This document shows, piece after piece, positions 1 through 5,333 of a stretch of 5,333 bases of DNA. Positions within the stretch are counted from its first letter, which is position 1. The number at the start of each line of letters is the position of its first letter. Made by a program: the position numbers and the translations under genes. The DNA is taken from contig JALOSG010000172.1 in the NCBI GenBank assembly GCA_025458665.1, positions 1 to 5,333 of the forward strand. The letters run 5' to 3'. This DNA is from Serpentinimonas sp. (lineage in GTDB: Bacteria > Pseudomonadota > Gammaproteobacteria > Burkholderiales > Burkholderiaceae_C). Under the pieces are notes generated by a model that worked only from the letters and a program-made list of their open reading frames with translations, was not told where the DNA came from and did not search any database.

Positions 1-1
1 G

Positions 2-703
2 CGCTGGCTGGTGCTGTGGATGGCGTTCGACGACATCGTCCGTGTGGCCGACCTGAAAAGCCGCCAGAGCCGCTGGCAGCGCGTGCGCCACGAGGTCAAG
101 GCCGCCGAGGCGGACCTGCTCAAGGTGTACGACCATTTCAAGCCTGGCGTCCCTGAATTCGCCGCGCTGCTGCCGCCTGGTCTGGCGCGGCGCTTGCTGC
201 GCTGGGATGCGCAGCGCGTGGCCAGTGGAAAAGCCCCCTGGGCGCTGCCGCTGAAGGTGGGCACCCACAGCGTGGTGGGCATGCTGGCGTTGCGCCTGCT
301 GGCCGCCTGCCGCCGCCTGCGCCCGCTGGGCAGCCGCTATGCCGCCGAGCAAGCCACGATGGAGCGGTGGTTGCAAGGTGTGCTGACCGGTACCTCCCGC
401 CATTGGGCGCTGGGGCATGAGCTGGCGCTGTGCGGGCGGCTCATCAAGGGCTATGGCGCCACCAACGAGCGCGGCAAGGATAACCTGCTGCATGTGCTGG
501 ACCACCTCGCGCACCTCCCAGACCCGGCGGTGGCTGCCATGGCCGTGGCAGCTGCACGGAAAGCCGCCCTGGCCGACGAAGCCGGCAACCAGCTCGACGC
601 CACCCTGCGCGAGCACGGCGCGCCTCCCCGACCCGTCAAGCCCCAGCCGATACGGTGGATGCGCAAGCCCCCCGCCAAAGCCGCGGCCAGATCAACGGCC
701 TGA
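2..703 (+). CDS. iorB: Indolepyruvate/arylpyruvate ferredoxin oxidoreductase beta subunit, C-terminal part (5' end outside window)
   Basis: The frame is open from the window edge (RWLVLWMAFDDIVRVADLK...) to TGA at 701-703, giving 233 residues of a protein that starts upstream; the GTG at 11 is just an internal valine. The sequence resembles the helical C-terminal region of betaproteobacterial IorB-type subunits (about 500 residues in full). Diagnostic stretches are the MAFDDIVRVADLK segment near the edge and CGRLIKGYGATNERGKDNL around bases 430-485, which matches the usual 'ECQRLVKGYGDTxxRG' signature. With the alpha subunit these enzymes oxidatively decarboxylate indolepyruvate or related arylpyruvates to the aryl-acetyl-CoA, passing electrons to ferredoxin in the cytoplasm. 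The catalytic gamma-type domain lies outside the window. The tail is basic and proline-rich (about the last 25 residues). The next gene starts 70 nt downstream on the same strand, suggesting one transcription unit. Family assignment is from recognition; the exact substrate is inferred. Confidence 0.75.
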   Translation, partial: RWLVLWMAFDDIVRVADLKSRQSRWQRVRHEVKAAEADLLKVYDHFKPGVPEFAALLPPGLARRLLRWDAQRVASGKAPWALPLKVGTHSVVGMLALRLLAACRRLRPLGSRYAAEQATMERWLQGVLTGTSRHWALGHELALCGRLIKGYGATNERGKDNLLHVLDHLAHLPDPAVAAMAVAAARKAALADEAGNQLDATLREHGAPPRPVKPQPIRWMRKPPAKAAARSTA

Positions 704-760
704 GGGCTTGCGTCTGGGCCCATCGCTTTCATTCTCTTGTTCCGTTCCCACCCACATAAA

Positions 761-766
761 AAGGAG
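761..766 (+). promoter_or_regulatory. Ribosome binding site of the Bug receptor gene
   Basis: AAGGAG lies 7 nt before the ATG at 774, close to the consensus and at good spacing. It decides the start: the same frame is open back to a GTG at 417, but that stretch overlaps the upstream coding sequence and has no signal peptide logic. No convincing promoter is visible in the 70-nt gap, so readthrough from the oxidoreductase gene is likely. Confidence 0.85.
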
Positions 767-773
767 ACACCGC

Positions 774-1805
774 ATGACCCGCCACCTTTCCCCCGCCGCT
801 CCGCTGGGCGCCAGACAGCCCGGCCGCCGCACCATCCTGGGACTGGCGTGTGCCGCCTTGGCCAGCGCCGCGTTCCTGTTCCCGCACAGCCAGGCCACAG
901 CACAGGCGGCCTGGCCCACCAAGCCCATCCGTGTGGTGGTGAACTTCCCGCCAGGCGGCGCCGCCGACCAGATCGCCCGCGCCGTGGGCCAGCCCCTGGC
1001 CGAAGTGCTGGGCCAACCGGTGGTGGTGGAGAACCGCGCCGGCGCGGGCGGCAACATCGGCGGCGACGTGGTGGCCAAGAGTGCGCCCGATGGGTACACC
1101 CTCCTCATGAGTTCTGGGGGCATGGTGTCGGTGAACCCGCACATCTACAAGACCATGTCCTTCGACCCGGCCAAAGACCTGGTACCTGTCGCCTCGGCGG
1201 CGCGTGTGCTGGTGTACCTCATGGTGCGGCCCGAATTGCCCTCGGGCAGTGCGCAGGAGTTCATCAGCTACGTACGGGCCAACCCGGGCAAGCTGTCCTA
1301 CGGCTCACCGGGTAATGGCAGTTCACCGCACCTGGCTGGCGAGATGTTCAAGAGCCAGGCCGGCCTGTTCGCCGTGCATGTGCCGTACCGGGGGGCTGCC
1401 CCGGCTCTGGCCGACTTGCTGGGCGGCCAGGTGGATTTCCACTTCGACCCGGGCATCGGCCTGCAGCACGCCAAAACGGGCAAACTCAAGCTGCTGGCGG
1501 TAGGCAGTCCCAAGCGTTCTCCGGCTTACCCGGACCTGCCCACCCTTGATGAAATTGGCCTCAAAGGTTTTGACGCTGACACGGTCTTTGGCTTCTATGC
1601 GCCCACAGGCACTCCGCCCGAAATCGTTGCTCGCCTGAACACCGAGATCAACAAGATTCTGGCCACGCCCGCCTTCCGCGACCGCATGGTGGCCCTGGGC
1701 GGCGATGTGCAGACCATGACCCCGGCAGAATTTGCCGCCAAGGCCGCCGAGGATTACAAGCGGTTTGGTGCAATCATCCGCGAACGCGGAATTTCGGCCA
1801 ACTGA
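774..1805 (+). CDS. Bug/TctC-family tripartite tricarboxylate transporter substrate-binding protein
   Basis: A 343-residue periplasmic solute receptor of the Bug (TctC) family, massively expanded in Comamonadaceae and relatives. The N-terminus is an export signal: a basic region with Arg18-Arg19 (GRRTILGL, possibly Tat-like), a hydrophobic stretch at about 21-36, and probable cleavage near ATAQA (41-45). The mature part opens with WPTKPIRVVVNFPPGGAADQ, containing the family's PGGxxD ligand-binding signature, followed by the typical GQPVVVENRAGAGGNIGG segment and APDGYTLL. Other family hallmarks are YGSPGNGSSPHLAGEMF, VPYRGAAPALADLLGGQVD and the FGFYAPTGTPPEIVARLN region. Length is normal for the family. 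No tctA/tctB membrane genes are present in the window, so it may be one of the orphan receptors common in these genomes. Ligands of characterised members are carboxylic acids and similar small compounds; its position behind the oxidoreductase gene suggests an aromatic or 2-oxo acid, which is inference only. Confidence 0.92.
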   Translation: MTRHLSPAAPLGARQPGRRTILGLACAALASAAFLFPHSQATAQAAWPTKPIRVVVNFPPGGAADQIARAVGQPLAEVLGQPVVVENRAGAGGNIGGDVVAKSAPDGYTLLMSSGGMVSVNPHIYKTMSFDPAKDLVPVASAARVLVYLMVRPELPSGSAQEFISYVRANPGKLSYGSPGNGSSPHLAGEMFKSQAGLFAVHVPYRGAAPALADLLGGQVDFHFDPGIGLQHAKTGKLKLLAVGSPKRSPAYPDLPTLDEIGLKGFDADTVFGFYAPTGTPPEIVARLNTEINKILATPAFRDRMVALGGDVQTMTPAEFAAKAAEDYKRFGAIIRERGISAN

Positions 1806-1832
1806 ATGGCCCACCACGGAAACCACACGCCC

Positions 1833-2291
1833 ATGAGCAAGGAAGTCATCTACACCCAGCGCGTCGAGTTTGGCGACTGCGACCCCGCGCGCATCGTGTG
1901 GTTTCCCAACTTTTTTCGCTGGATCGATGCCGCTTCGCGCCACTTTTTTGTGGCCTGCGGCGTGCCGCCCTGGCACGAAACCGAAGCCACGCTGGGTGTC
2001 ATTGGCACGCCGCTGGTGGACACCCACGCCCGCTTCGTGAAAACCGCCAGCTACGGCGATGTGCTGCACATCCACACCACTGTGGCCGAGTGGCGGGGCA
2101 AAAGCTTCGTGCAGCGCTACCGCATCGTTCGGCCCGCGCCCTGCGTACCGGGCCAGCCCGCGGCCGAGCCCGACCTGATCATGGAGTGCGACGAAGTGCG
2201 CATCTTTGCGGGGCGCCGCGCGGACAACCCCAACGCCATCCGCGCGCTGGAGATACCGCCGTCCATCCGTGCGCTGTGCGAGGAAGCCTAG
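1833..2291 (+). CDS. Acyl-CoA thioesterase, 4-hydroxybenzoyl-CoA thioesterase family (hotdog fold)
   Basis: A cytoplasmic thioesterase of 152 residues from this start. It strongly resembles the 4-hydroxybenzoyl-CoA thioesterase of Pseudomonas sp. CBS-3 (about 141 residues): VEFGDCDPARIVWFPNFFRW, DAASRHFF, CG(V)PPW, the G(V)IGTP(L)V segment, (F)VKTASYGDVL, EWRGKSFVQR and (M)ECDEVRIFA are all in register. The nucleophile/base Asp17 of that enzyme corresponds to the second Asp of GDCDP, which is residue 17 here when translation starts at ATG 1833. That coincidence is why I chose 1833 over ATG 1806. The 1806 ATG directly abuts the receptor gene's TGA (TGAATG) and would add nine residues; neither start has a good ribosome binding site, so translational coupling to the receptor gene is likely. 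An extra Pro/Ala-rich loop (about residues 106-117) separates two core strands. Context suggests hydrolysis of an aromatic acyl-CoA to the free acid and CoA; specificity is not proven. Confidence 0.88.
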   Translation: MSKEVIYTQRVEFGDCDPARIVWFPNFFRWIDAASRHFFVACGVPPWHETEATLGVIGTPLVDTHARFVKTASYGDVLHIHTTVAEWRGKSFVQRYRIVRPAPCVPGQPAAEPDLIMECDEVRIFAGRRADNPNAIRALEIPPSIRALCEEA

Positions 2292-2292
2292 G

Positions 2293-2321
2293 TTTTCCCC
2301 TGGATGATGTAGGTGTATTCT
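2293..2321 (+). promoter_or_regulatory. Weak candidate promoter before the c-di-GMP gene
   Basis: TTTTCC (2293-2298) and TATTCT (2316-2321) are separated by 17 nt and match the sigma70 boxes at 3/6 and 4/6 positions. Transcription would begin near 2328, only about 9 nt before the TTG at 2337, giving an almost leaderless mRNA. This is the only promoter-like pair in the 45-nt gap. Cotranscription with the thioesterase gene is the alternative. Confidence 0.22.
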
Positions 2322-2336
2322 TAGGCTGTCGCGGAC

Positions 2337-4706
2337 TTGCCTCCTAGCCTTCATCCCATCGTCTTGCCACCCGCTCACGAGCCCCCCGCTTTCCGGTCCA
2401 GCCGAACCGCCGCACTGCGCATTGCGGTGCTGTACGCCGCATTCGCCGGCGTGTGGATCTTGTTCTCCGACCAGGCCCTGCTGTGGGTCACTGCCGACGC
2501 CAAGCAGGTAGCGGCCCTGAGTACTGCCAAGGGTGCGCTGTTCGTGGTGGTGACGTCGGTGTTCCTGTACGGGCTGGTGGCCAGGCTGGTGGCCGATTTG
2601 CAGGCATCCCTGGAGTCCATAGAACAGCACCGCGCCGAACTGCAGCGCAGCGAAGGGCGTATGCAGGCCACGCTCGATGCGCTGCCCGATCTGCTGTTCG
2701 AGGTGGGCCTCAGCGGGCGCCTCTACCAGTACCACTCCCACCGCAGTGACCTGCTGGCTGCCCCACCCGAAGTGTTTCTGGGCCGCTCTTTCGAGGAGGT
2801 GCTTCCCCCCGAAGCGGCAGCCGAGTGCCGCGCGGCCATCGACGAGGCGGCCGCCACCGGGCAGTCTCTGGGCCGGCGTTACGCCCTGCAGCTCGAGCAA
2901 GGGCTGCGCTGGTTCGATCTGTCGGTATCGGCCATGCAGACCAGCGACGTGGCCGACCGGCGCTTCATCCTCATAGCCCGGGATGTGACCCGGCGCAAAC
3001 TGGCCGAGGAACAGCTGGAACTGGCTGGCAAGGTGTTTGCGCATGCCCGCGAGGGCATCATGGTGACCAGTCCGCAGGGGGCCATCCTGGATGTGAACGA
3101 GGCGTTCACCCAGATCACCGGCTACAGCCGCGCAGAGGCCTTGGGCCAGAACCCGCGCATGCTGAGTTCAGGGCGGCAAGGCCCCGATTTTTACGCCGCC
3201 ATGTGGGCCAGCCTGGCCGAGCAGGGCCACTGGAGCGGCGAGATCTGGAACCGCCGGAAGACTGGGGAGGTGTACGCCGAGCTGCTCACCGTGAGTGCTG
3301 TGCGCCAGCCCGATGGGAGCGTGGCCCAGTACGTGGCGCTGTTCTCCGACGTGACCGCCCAGAAAAACTACCAGGCCGAGCTGGAGCGCATGGCGCATTT
3401 CGATGTGCTGACGGGCCTGCCCAACCGGCTCCTGCTGGCCGACCGCATGCAGCAGGCGCTGCGACAGGCAACGCGCCGCCAGAAGCAGGTGGCCGTGCTG
3501 TTCCTCGATCTCGATGGATTCAAGGCTGTGAACGACCACCACGGCCACAGCGTGGGGGATCAACTGCTGGTCTCGCTGGCCCGCCGTATCCGGGACACGC
3601 TCCGCGACGGCGACACGCTGGCCCGCGTTGGGGGGGACGAGTTCGCGGCCGTGCTGCTGGATCTGGACGAGCAGGGCAGCGCGCTGGAGGTGGTAGACCG
3701 TTTCATAGAAGTGGCCGCAGCCCCGTTCTCCATCGACGGGAAGTGGTTGCAGGTTTCCGCCAGCGTGGGCGTGACTTTCTACCCCCAGGCCGAGTTGCTG
3801 GACGCGGAGCAGCTGCTGCGCCAGGCCGACCAAGCCATGTACCAGGCCAAAGTACAGGGCAAGAACCGCTTTTGCGTGTTCGATGCGCAGCAGGACCATA
3901 CCCTGCGCCACCGGCACGAGTGGCTAGACCGTATTCGTGAGGCCTTGCGTTCGGGCGAGTTCTGCCTGCACTACCAGCCCAAGGTCGATATGCACGCGGG
4001 TGTGGTGGTCGGGGCGGAGGCGCTCATCCGCTGGGACCACCCCGAGAAAGGCCGCCTGAACCCCGCCGACTTCCTGCCCATGCTGGAGAACCATCTACTG
4101 GCGGCGGAACTGGACGACTGGGTGGTGGCCGAGGCGCTGGCCCAGCACGTGCGCTGGCTCGATGCTGGCCTTTGCCTCCCGGTGAGCGTGAACGCAGGCG
4201 CCCTGTACTTGCAGCGCCCCGACTTTGTGGACAGGCTGCAGCAACATCTGTCGGGGCAACCGCAGTTCCGTGCTGAACACCTGCAACTGGAGATTCTGGA
4301 GACCAGCGCCTTGCAGGACATGGCGCAGGCCTCGCGCGTCATAGAGGCGTGCAAGCACATGGGTGTGCGTTTTGCGCTCGACGACTTCGGTACCGGCTAT
4401 TCCTCGCTCACCTACCTGCGCCAGCTGGATATAGCCGCCATCAAGATAGACCAGAGCTTTGTGCGCGGCATGCTGGCCAGTGCCCACGACCTGGCCATAC
4501 TGCGCGGCATCCTGGGGTTGGCGCAGGCGTTCGATCTGGAAGTGGTGGCCGAGGGCGTGGAGACGATCGAGCACGGCAACGTGCTCCTCGGTCTGGGTTG
4601 CCATCTGGCGCAAGGCTACGGTATTGCCCGGCCGATGGAGGCCAGCGCCATACCCGGCTGGGTGGCGTCTTGGACGCCGCCAGATGCCTGGCGGCAGCCG
4701 GGTTAG
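2337..4706 (+). CDS. Membrane-bound PAS-PAS-GGDEF-EAL cyclic-di-GMP synthase/phosphodiesterase
   Basis: A protein of about 789 residues that likely makes and/or degrades the second messenger c-di-GMP. Order: two membrane helices (about 27-43 and 66-82) enclosing a short periplasmic loop; a helical linker (83-107); PAS1 (about 108-218, ending RDVTRRK); PAS2 (about 229-345, with LGQNPRMLSSGRQ and GEIWNRRKTGEVYAE); GGDEF domain (about 350-512); EAL domain (about 530-780). The GGDEF motif is intact (432-436), metal ligand Asp391 lies in FLDLDGFK, and the inhibitory I-site RDGD (423-426) sits exactly five residues ahead. EAL is at 561-563, and the usual metal/catalytic residues appear present: Asn619, Glu652, Asp682-Asp683 (DDFGTGYSS), Lys703, Glu739 (AEGVET) and Gln759. 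Both halves therefore look competent; in many such proteins one domain only regulates the other. Signals sensed by the PAS domains are unknown. The start is uncertain: there is no ATG, and the frame is closed by TAG at 2322; TTG 2337 or TTG 2364 both keep the membrane helices. No clear ribosome binding site precedes either. Confidence 0.93.
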   Translation: MPPSLHPIVLPPAHEPPAFRSSRTAALRIAVLYAAFAGVWILFSDQALLWVTADAKQVAALSTAKGALFVVVTSVFLYGLVARLVADLQASLESIEQHRAELQRSEGRMQATLDALPDLLFEVGLSGRLYQYHSHRSDLLAAPPEVFLGRSFEEVLPPEAAAECRAAIDEAAATGQSLGRRYALQLEQGLRWFDLSVSAMQTSDVADRRFILIARDVTRRKLAEEQLELAGKVFAHAREGIMVTSPQGAILDVNEAFTQITGYSRAEALGQNPRMLSSGRQGPDFYAAMWASLAEQGHWSGEIWNRRKTGEVYAELLTVSAVRQPDGSVAQYVALFSDVTAQKNYQAELERMAHFDVLTGLPNRLLLADRMQQALRQATRRQKQVAVLFLDLDGFKAVNDHHGHSVGDQLLVSLARRIRDTLRDGDTLARVGGDEFAAVLLDLDEQGSALEVVDRFIEVAAAPFSIDGKWLQVSASVGVTFYPQAELLDAEQLLRQADQAMYQAKVQGKNRFCVFDAQQDHTLRHRHEWLDRIREALRSGEFCLHYQPKVDMHAGVVVGAEALIRWDHPEKGRLNPADFLPMLENHLLAAELDDWVVAEALAQHVRWLDAGLCLPVSVNAGALYLQRPDFVDRLQQHLSGQPQFRAEHLQLEILETSALQDMAQASRVIEACKHMGVRFALDDFGTGYSSLTYLRQLDIAAIKIDQSFVRGMLASAHDLAILRGILGLAQAFDLEVVAEGVETIEHGNVLLGLGCHLAQGYGIARPMEASAIPGWVASWTPPDAWRQPG

Positions 4707-4733
4707 AGCTGCTGCCCCAAACCGGGGGGAGTC

Positions 4734-5150
4734 TCAGGCGCCCTGTCGTAACGCCGTGGCTTTGGGTGCTCCCGCCATACGGCCCACCAGCCAGTGCAAC
4801 AGCACCGCAATGGCCAGCAAGGTGAGCGCCCCCAGCCCCCAGAACACCCACACCAGCACGCTCACCAGCCCTGAGAGACCCGCCATGGACGGCATGATGG
4901 CTGAGAGCCAGCCCAGCATCTCCACCCAGGACGCTTGCAGAGCCTGGATCATCTCGGGAGATACCCAGGGTGCCAGCCACGCCGGTATCGGCCAGTTGGC
5001 CAGTGTGCCAGCCACTTGCCCGGTGACAGCGCCGGCCTCCCCGCTGGCCATCGCTCCGAAAAGCCATTCGGTCAGTTGAACCGATACCGCCGCCAGCCCC
5101 GTCCAGCCCAGTACCAGCACCGCAAACAACACCCAGATCAGAGTTTTCAT
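4734..5150 (-). CDS. Small tryptophan-rich membrane protein of unknown function
   Basis: A 138-residue protein read leftward, beginning MKTLIWVLFAVLVLGWTG. I do not recognise a characterised family, though similar hypothetical proteins seem to occur in Comamonadaceae. It has a hydrophobic N-terminal segment (about 4-24; membrane anchor or uncleaved signal), a central roughly 70-residue region with a WPIPAWLAPWVSPEM stretch (53-67) and an amphipathic part, and a second hydrophobic helix (about 94-122), then a short basic tail (Arg124, Lys130, Arg135). Lys2 and the basic tail suggest both ends are cytoplasmic with the middle in the periplasm. Eleven of 138 residues are Trp. The ATG at 5150 was chosen because a longer frame (TTG at 5231) would place 27 polar residues ahead of the hydrophobic start. 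No strong ribosome binding site is visible. It converges on the c-di-GMP gene, with stops 27 nt apart; a functional link is not implied. High coding confidence, function unknown. Confidence 0.75.
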   Translation of the reverse strand: MKTLIWVLFAVLVLGWTGLAAVSVQLTEWLFGAMASGEAGAVTGQVAGTLANWPIPAWLAPWVSPEMIQALQASWVEMLGWLSAIMPSMAGLSGLVSVLVWVFWGLGALTLLAIAVLLHWLVGRMAGAPKATALRQGA

Positions 5151-5172
5151 GGAATAAGCCCGTTGGTATAAA
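5144..5172 (+). promoter_or_regulatory. Candidate rightward promoter with extended -10
   Basis: TTTTCA (5144-5149) and TATAAA (5167-5172) are 17 nt apart, matching sigma70 boxes at 4/6 and 5/6. A TG at 5164-5165 one base ahead of the -10 box makes an extended -10 (TGGTATAAA). It stands out in this GC-rich sequence. The -35 box overlaps the start codon of the leftward membrane protein gene. It would drive transcription to the right from about 5179 towards the window edge. Confidence 0.38.
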
Positions 5173-5179
5173 CACGATA

Positions 5180-5207
5180 AATGTAGGGCGCTGCGCACCC
5201 TTGGCAA
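5180..5207 (-). promoter_or_regulatory. Candidate promoter of the leftward membrane protein gene
   Basis: Read on the minus strand, TTGCCA (5207-5202) and TACATT (5185-5180) are spaced by 16 nt and match the sigma70 boxes at 5/6 and 4/6. The start point would be near 5173, leaving a leader of about 22 nt before the ATG at 5150. It faces, and partly interleaves with, the rightward candidate at 5144-5172. Prediction from box matching only. Confidence 0.3.
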
Positions 5208-5313
5208 TCTCTCTGCGTTTGCCGCAAGCAATGGCTCGGAACGTTGCCTTTCACCTTTCTATGGACCCAGCCCCATGGCGTAAGTTCAGCCCCGCTCAGC
5301 GATCACACCATCC

Positions 5314-5333
5314 ATGACAGCGTCTGTTGAGTT
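5314..5333 (+). CDS. Possible first codons of a rightward gene cut by the window edge
   Basis: An ATG at 5314 opens a frame (MTASVE...) that runs off the window. The rightward promoter candidate about 135 nt upstream is consistent with a gene here, but there is no ribosome binding site and six codons cannot identify anything. On the opposite strand a frame (…DAVMDGVIAERG) enters from the right and stops at 5286-5288, so this edge could equally be the 3' end of a leftward gene. Nothing else coding is supported between 5151 and 5313. Confidence 0.18.

Noticed and set aside
704..721. Possible hairpin after the oxidoreductase gene (GGGC with GCCC)
   Set aside because: Only a four-base stem with a ten-base loop and no T tract; too weak for a terminator.
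417..773. Upstream extension of the Bug receptor frame to a GTG
   Set aside because: It overlaps the oxidoreductase coding region in another frame and would bury the signal peptide; ATG 774 has a proper ribosome binding site.
1323..3044. A 573-codon open frame on the minus strand
   Set aside because: It runs antisense across the receptor, thioesterase and c-di-GMP genes, whose products are clearly recognisable. Long antisense frames are expected with strong G/C third-position bias; the translation is His/Gly/Gln-rich with no recognisable domain.
2825..3940. A 371-codon plus-strand frame inside the c-di-GMP gene
   Set aside because: It is an out-of-frame shadow of the PAS and GGDEF coding region, Arg/Gly/Pro-rich and without known motifs.
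4693..4716. Possible terminator between the convergent genes (GGCAGC with GCTGCC)
   Set aside because: A six-base stem with a 12-base loop overlapping the end of the c-di-GMP gene, but no T tract on either strand. It could be a factor-dependent or weak bidirectional stop, but the evidence is insufficient to call it.
5151..5231. Upstream extension of the leftward membrane protein to TTG 5231
   Set aside because: It adds 27 polar residues ahead of the hydrophobic segment and would cover both promoter candidates; ATG 5150 is the natural start.

Overview
The window is high-GC DNA with strong G/C third-position bias. Its gene content (a Bug/TctC-type solute receptor, the two-subunit form of indolepyruvate oxidoreductase, a PAS-GGDEF-EAL protein) points to a betaproteobacterium, most likely Comamonadaceae (Acidovorax-like). 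That placement rests on remembered family resemblance, not on a search.

Left part (1-2291, + strand): a compact catabolic-looking gene run. It begins inside the 3' portion of a gene for the beta subunit of an indolepyruvate/arylpyruvate:ferredoxin oxidoreductase. After 70 nt comes a periplasmic Bug-family receptor with a good ribosome binding site, then almost directly a hotdog-fold thioesterase closely resembling 4-hydroxybenzoyl-CoA thioesterase. A reasonable reading is uptake or binding of an organic (perhaps aromatic) acid, formation of an aryl-CoA from a 2-oxo acid, and thioester hydrolysis. The substrate cannot be fixed from the sequence.

Middle part (2337-4706, + strand): one long gene for a membrane-anchored cyclic-di-GMP enzyme with two N-terminal membrane segments, two PAS domains, a GGDEF domain with an intact inhibitory site and an EAL domain with all the usual catalytic residues. 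It lies 45 nt behind the thioesterase gene, has no ATG start, and uses the rare ATA isoleucine codon unusually often.

Right part (4734-5333): a convergent minus-strand gene for a small tryptophan-rich membrane protein of unknown function, ending 27 nt from the c-di-GMP gene, then a 183-nt stretch with candidate promoters facing both ways and possibly the first codons of another rightward gene. I found no RNA gene, mobile element, CRISPR array or notable repeat. No clearly new system is visible; the best leads are the unassigned substrate of the receptor/thioesterase/oxidoreductase group and the unknown membrane protein.
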